From contig JAPOLW010000052.1 of the NCBI GenBank assembly GCA_029976905.1, positions 1 through 9,166 on the forward strand: a stretch of DNA of 9,166 nt. Direction: 5' to 3'. Positions 6,127 through 9,166 of this stretch are shown here, one piece after another. Both the position numbers and the translations under genes were made by a program. This stretch comes from a bacterium. Its GTDB lineage: Bacteria > Desulfobacterota > Binatia > UBA12015. The notes beneath the pieces were generated by a model. That model made no database searches, was not told the DNA's origin, and was given only the letters and a program-made list of their open reading frames with translations. Numbering within the stretch: the first letter of the stretch is position 1; the number at the start of each line of letters is the position of its first letter.

Positions 6127-6630
6127 GTGTATTCCCGCATGGTCAATTGGTTCTCCGCAACGAAAGCGGGCTCTTTTCTCGTCAAGCACTTCGCCGCCCA
6201 TGTCGATCCGGTCTTGTTTCGCGCAACCGGCGGGCGCTTCACCTCCACGGGCAAACCGACTCTACCCATGCTCACGCTGACCATGCGGGGCCGGAAGTCC
6301 GGCCGCCTGCGGTCGGTTCAGTTGGCCTTCCACGGCGATGCCGACGACTATCTGGTCGTAGCGAGCGCGATGGGTCAGGCCCGTCACCCCGATTGGCGTT
6401 ACAACCTCGAGGCGAATCCCGATGTCGAGGTCCAGGTGCGTGGGGAGCGCTTCCGCGCGCGCGCTACGGCTCTGGAGGACGAGGAGAAGGCGAGGCTGTG
6501 GCCGGCGATCAAGACGACCATCCCGCAAATGGCCACCTACGAGAAGAGAACGGACCGGAACATCCGCGTCTTCCGCATCCGCCGTGTCGCGGGAGAGCCC
6601 CCGGGGCTCACGAGTTCTGCCAGAGAATGA
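6127..6630 (+). CDS. Deazaflavin-dependent nitroreductase (Ddn/DUF385) family protein
   Basis: Small split-barrel flavin/deazaflavin protein of the family that includes mycobacterial Ddn; members use reduced F420 to reduce quinones, nitro compounds or other acceptors, and many have no known substrate. It has 167 aa, slightly longer than typical because of the C-terminal tail. Family motifs are LTMRGRKSGRLRSVQLAF (51-68), the phosphate-contacting VVASAMGQARHPDW (77-90) leading into NLEANPDVEVQV (93-104), and the C-terminal ATYEKRTDRNIRVFRI (136-151). The start is GTG at 6127, with AGGAGG seven bases upstream. It lies 66 nt downstream of the cytochrome gene behind a terminator-like hairpin, so it may be a separate unit. 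Its 3' end overlaps the convergent permease gene by 23 nt. Whether this organism makes F420 cannot be seen here. Confidence 0.87.
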   Translation: MYSRMVNWFSATKAGSFLVKHFAAHVDPVLFRATGGRFTSTGKPTLPMLTLTMRGRKSGRLRSVQLAFHGDADDYLVVASAMGQARHPDWRYNLEANPDVEVQVRGERFRARATALEDEEKARLWPAIKTTIPQMATYEKRTDRNIRVFRIRRVAGEPPGLTSSARE

Positions 6631-7372
6631 GGACGCGCGCGCCGACCGAGAGGACCAGGAGGCCGGTGAGGCGTCGCAGGGTCGGTCCGCTCAGCAGGCG
6701 GAGGCCGGTGCGGCTTCCCAGCTGCCCTCCCGCGACGACGGCGATGAGAAGCCAGCCGTACGGTGCCAGTTCGGCGGTGAGCCCCGAGGCCCGGAGCTTG
6801 TAGGCTTGCCCACCCAGTGCGGCGAGGCTGTTCAAAAGAATGAAGAGGCTCGCCGTCGCGGCGATGGTGCGCGGGGGGGCGACGCGCGCGAGATGGAGCA
6901 CGGGCGCGAGAAAGATGCCGCCGCCGATCCCGACCAGTCCCGAGACGTAGCCGATCGCGCCTCCCACCGTCGGTCCGATCAGCCACGAGCGGGTCGTCGC
7001 GACGGGGATTTCGTCATCCAGGCGCGCGCCGGTGTCGCGCAAAAGGAGGAGGGCGCCAGCGAGGCTCAGGAGAAGGCCGAGCAGGAGGAGGAATTCCCCG
7101 CGCGCGACCGTGGTCGTTCCGCCGAGCCAGGCCAGGGGGACGGAGGTCACTGCCAGGGGGAGGGCGAGGCGGGTGTCGAGCCATCCCGCTCGCGCAAAGG
7201 TCGATACGCCGCCGATCACGACGGCGACGTTACACAGGAGCGAGACGACGGGAATGAGGCGGTAGTCGGCTTCGCCGAGAACGAGGAGTGCGGTGTAGGT
7301 CGAGCCGCCACCAAAACCGACCGCAGCGTAGACGAATGCGGTTGCGAGAAAGGCGAGGGTGAGCCAGACCAC
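6608..7372 (-). CDS. TauE/SafE family membrane permease
   Basis: Predicted integral membrane transporter of the TauE/SafE group, whose members are linked to export or uptake of sulfite, sulfoacetate and other small organic anions. It has 254 aa, about the usual family length, and is hydrophobic throughout, with around seven or eight membrane segments arranged as two homologous halves. Each half carries the glycine-rich family motif: AAVGFGGGSTYTALL (16-30) and SGLVGIGGGIFLAPVL (144-159). The start is a GTG at 7372, 6 nt after the glcF stop; the Shine-Dalgarno is weak. The close spacing suggests cotranscription with glcEF, so glycolate or a related anion is a possible substrate, but this is inference from position only. 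Its stop lies inside the convergent Ddn-family gene. Confidence 0.85.
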   Translation of the reverse strand: MVWLTLAFLATAFVYAAVGFGGGSTYTALLVLGEADYRLIPVVSLLCNVAVVIGGVSTFARAGWLDTRLALPLAVTSVPLAWLGGTTTVARGEFLLLLGLLLSLAGALLLLRDTGARLDDEIPVATTRSWLIGPTVGGAIGYVSGLVGIGGGIFLAPVLHLARVAPPRTIAATASLFILLNSLAALGGQAYKLRASGLTAELAPYGWLLIAVVAGGQLGSRTGLRLLSGPTLRRLTGLLVLSVGARVLILWQNS

Positions 7373-7378
7373 GGGAGT

Positions 7379-8623
7379 TCAACTCGCAAGCCCATGGGCG
7401 CGAGCGAGGAGATCGATCGGGTGCAGCACCTCGACGGGCAGGCCGCGCAGGATCGTGCCGGCCCGGATCTGGAGCAGGCAGCCCGGGTTCGCGGCCGCAA
7501 CTGCGTCGGCGCGGCTACGAAGGACGTCGTCGATCTTGCGCTCGCGTAGTCGCGCCGCGGTCTCTGGTTCGGTCAGGTTGTAGGTGCCAGCGCTGCCGCA
7601 GCAATACTCCGCTTCGCTCAATTCGACCATCTCGAGCCCGGGAATCGTCCCCAGGAGTCGCCGTGGGGCGTCCTTGATCCCCTGGCCGTGCACCAGATGG
7701 CAGGGGTCGTGCATCGCGACCTTCAAGTTGATCTGCTTGGTGGGCGCAGGGAGACCCAACTCGTCGAGGAGCTCCAGGGGATCACGCGTCGCCGCGGCGA
7801 TGCGCGAAGCGGCGTCCTCTCCTTCGAGGAGGTGGGCCCAGGAGCGGACGTGGGCGCCGCATCCCGCCGCCGTGGTGACGTACCAGGTCGGCGCATGGGG
7901 AGCGGTCTGCGCGACCAGCGCGCGCGCGAGGCTGCGCGCGCGCACGTCGTCACCGAGGTGCAGGGAGAGCGCGCCGCAGCAGCTCTGTCCGGGCGGTACG
8001 AGGACGCGGACGCCGGCGCGTGCCAGGAGCCGCGCGATGGCGGCCCCGGTATGGGGAAAGGACGATTGAGCGACGCAACCGGTGAGGAGCAAGGCGGTGC
8101 CCCGCTCCTCTCCCTCGGCCGGGAGGACCGAAGGGATCCCGGGCATGCCCCGCCAGGGAGGAAGCGCGGCGGCGTAGGCAAGCAGGGAGGAGGACGTGGC
8201 TCGGGCGAGCCGCGCCGTCCATGGTTTGCCCGCCACCAGCCGCAAGGGGGCACTCGCGGCGTGTCGCAGCGTCGGTCGGGTGAGGAGTCCGTCGAGTGCG
8301 CGACGCAGGCGCCGGGCGGCCGGCGGCCGGCTGCGCTCGACGATCGGACGTGCCGCCTCGATCAGCGATCCGTAGGGAACGCCCGAGGGGCACGCGGTCT
8401 CGCACGCGAGGCAGCCCAGGCACGAGTCGAGGTGCTGGGTCACTTCCGGCGTGGCGGCAACCCGTCCCTCGTCGAGGGCGCGCATCAGCAGGAGGCGTCC
8501 GCGCGGCGAGTCCGCCTCGGTCCCGAGTTCGACGTAGGTTGGACAAGAGGAAAGACACAGCCCGCAGTGCACGCAGGAGAGGAGTTTTTCGGCTCCGGGG
8601 AAACGGGTCTCGGCGGTTTCCAT
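7379..8623 (-). CDS. glcF: Glycolate oxidase iron-sulfur subunit GlcF
   Basis: Iron-sulfur subunit of the membrane-associated glycolate dehydrogenase (GlcDEF), which oxidises glycolate to glyoxylate and passes electrons to the respiratory chain. It has 414 aa, close to the ~407 of Escherichia coli GlcF. Two ferredoxin-type [4Fe-4S] motifs are complete: C17/C20/C23/C27 (CVHCGLCLSSCP) and C68/C71/C74/C78 (CLGCLACETACP). Two cysteine-rich CCG domains follow, with C183 and C215-C216 (SCCGALS) in the first, and C308 (HDPCHLVHGQG), C341-C342 (YCCGSAGTYNL) and C382 (NPGC) in the second. The ATG at 8623 is chosen over longer versions because GGAGGA lies five bases upstream and the preceding glcE stop overlaps it as TGATG. 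Upstream in-frame residues have no GlcF-like sequence. It is followed after 6 nt by the TauE/SafE permease. Confidence 0.95.
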   Translation of the reverse strand: METAETRFPGAEKLLSCVHCGLCLSSCPTYVELGTEADSPRGRLLLMRALDEGRVAATPEVTQHLDSCLGCLACETACPSGVPYGSLIEAARPIVERSRPPAARRLRRALDGLLTRPTLRHAASAPLRLVAGKPWTARLARATSSSLLAYAAALPPWRGMPGIPSVLPAEGEERGTALLLTGCVAQSSFPHTGAAIARLLARAGVRVLVPPGQSCCGALSLHLGDDVRARSLARALVAQTAPHAPTWYVTTAAGCGAHVRSWAHLLEGEDAASRIAAATRDPLELLDELGLPAPTKQINLKVAMHDPCHLVHGQGIKDAPRRLLGTIPGLEMVELSEAEYCCGSAGTYNLTEPETAARLRERKIDDVLRSRADAVAAANPGCLLQIRAGTILRGLPVEVLHPIDLLARAHGLAS

Positions 8624-9166
8624 CAGAGTCCTCCGACAAAGCGGCCGGGGGCGAAGCGCCGCTCGGGATCGAAGGCTTCCTTCAGCCCGCGCATGAGAGC
8701 GAGGCCCCCGCCGGGATCTCCCCAGACGCCGCCCATCTCCCGCAGCTGGTGTTTCTGACTGGCATCGGCTCGTTCGACGACCAGGGCGCCGCCTTCGCGC
8801 TCGAGGCCGATCCGGAGGTCGCGCAGGAGAGGCGTGGGGTCGCCGGGATCGGTGAAGGCGGCAAAGAGGACGCCGCTGGGCAGGTCGGCGCGCAGCGAGA
8901 CCTCGATCCCGCGGTCCTCGGCGGCCGCGCGAATTGCGGCGAGCCAATGCCCGGTCCGGTCGGGAAGCGTGGCGGCACGCACGCCGAGCGGACCGCGTGG
9001 CCCATTGGCGTCGGCGATCTCGCGCCGGGTCTGCGCCGGGTCGTCCACCGACAGGGCCATCGCGCCGTGGTCGCGCGCACACGATCGGTAGCGCTCGAGG
9101 ACCGCCCCGACTTCCTCGCTGCGCCCCGCCGCGGCGACGAAGATCTGCCAGGGCGCGGCGGGGTCG
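8623..9166 (-). CDS. glcE: Glycolate oxidase FAD-binding subunit GlcE (N-terminus off the window)
   Basis: C-terminal portion, about 180 residues, of the second flavoprotein subunit of glycolate dehydrogenase (GlcDEF). The frame is open to the right edge, so the start and the N-terminal FAD-binding PCMH domain lie outside. The visible part corresponds to the C-terminal FAD-oxidase domain. The ending LMRGLKEAFDPERRFAPGRF is the typical family close, in which the final helix is followed by a D-P...F-x-P-G-R motif. An internal ATG at 9060 would leave only 145 aa and is not a likely start. The stop overlaps the glcF ATG as TGATG, so the two are translationally coupled; glcD is expected further upstream. 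The identification rests on the C-terminus and the glcF neighbour; other FAD/FMN oxidases share this ending. Confidence 0.85.
   Translation of the reverse strand, partial: DPAAPWQIFVAAAGRSEEVGAVLERYRSCARDHGAMALSVDDPAQTRREIADANGPRGPLGVRAATLPDRTGHWLAAIRAAAEDRGIEVSLRADLPSGVLFAAFTDPGDPTPLLRDLRIGLEREGGALVVERADASQKHQLREMGGVWGDPGGGLALMRGLKEAFDPERRFAPGRFVGGL
8629..8634 (-). promoter_or_regulatory. Shine-Dalgarno of glcF
   Basis: GGAGGA on the minus strand lies inside the last codons of glcE, five bases before the glcF ATG. It decides the glcF start and allows reinitiation after glcE. Confidence 0.8.

Noticed and set aside
6595..6609. Palindrome as an intrinsic terminator
   Set aside because: The arms leave a single-base centre, so only a shorter stem can form, and neither strand has a following T-tract; kept only as a weak observation.
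5706..6803. A 365-codon plus-strand open frame over the cytochrome and Ddn-family genes
   Set aside because: Arg-rich shadow in another frame of two genes with recognisable motifs.
6422..7549. A 375-codon plus-strand open frame covering the permease and the end of glcF
   Set aside because: Low-complexity Arg/Glu/Asp/Gly-rich shadow, antisense to a clear TauE/SafE permease; no family resemblance.
7379..9082. Long version of GlcF with 153 extra N-terminal residues
   Set aside because: The extension overlaps glcE in another frame, is Arg/Pro-rich without motifs, and the ATG at 8623 has a proper Shine-Dalgarno and normal family length.

Overview
The window is high-GC bacterial chromosomal DNA, almost wholly coding, with no RNA genes, CRISPR arrays, insertion sequences or phage genes visible. 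Nothing fixes the taxon. The combination of a TTQ (tryptophan tryptophylquinone) amine dehydrogenase, a deazaflavin-type nitroreductase-family protein and a GlcEF glycolate oxidase would suit an environmental proteobacterium or one of the deltaproteobacterial-like phyla (Myxococcota or Binatota type). That placement is inference only.

Layout. (1) Positions 1-2401, minus strand: an AcnA/IRP1-type aconitase whose last ~90 codons lie off the left edge. (2) Positions 2402-2576: the divergent intergenic region, carrying a 22-bp near-perfect direct repeat (20/22) with copies 44 bp apart. (3) Positions 2577-6060, plus strand: a five-gene operon for a periplasmic TTQ amine dehydrogenase: heavy chain (MauB/AauB), membrane protein MauE, thioredoxin-like MauD, Tat-exported TTQ light chain (MauA/AauA), and a small monohaem cytochrome c. 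All junctions are 4-nt ATGA/GTGA overlaps, except the 10-nt gap before the light chain, which has the best Shine-Dalgarno of the set. A terminator-like hairpin straddles the cytochrome stop codon. (4) Positions 6127-6630, plus strand: a Ddn/DUF385 family protein. (5) Positions 9166-6608, minus strand: glcE (partial)-glcF-TauE/SafE permease, ending in a 23-nt convergent overlap with the Ddn gene.

How the genes work together. The light chain is exported through Tat and given its disulfides with the help of MauE and MauD. Two of its tryptophans, W110 and W161, are then cross-linked to TTQ, and it pairs with the heavy chain. The mature enzyme oxidises primary amines to aldehyde plus ammonium and passes electrons to a periplasmic carrier. 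The gene order B-E-D-A-cytochrome, with no mauF, mauC (amicyanin) or mauG in view, resembles the aromatic amine dehydrogenase (aau) cluster of Alcaligenes faecalis rather than the methylamine (mau) cluster. The light-chain active-site residues match A. faecalis AADH numbering with a constant +1 offset, from memory of that numbering.

The most interesting points are the cytochrome, which has no methionine downstream of its haem motif and so cannot use the usual Met axial ligand; the absence of any known TTQ-maturation enzyme; a Thr-to-Ser change at a light-chain active-site position; and the paired direct repeats upstream of the operon.
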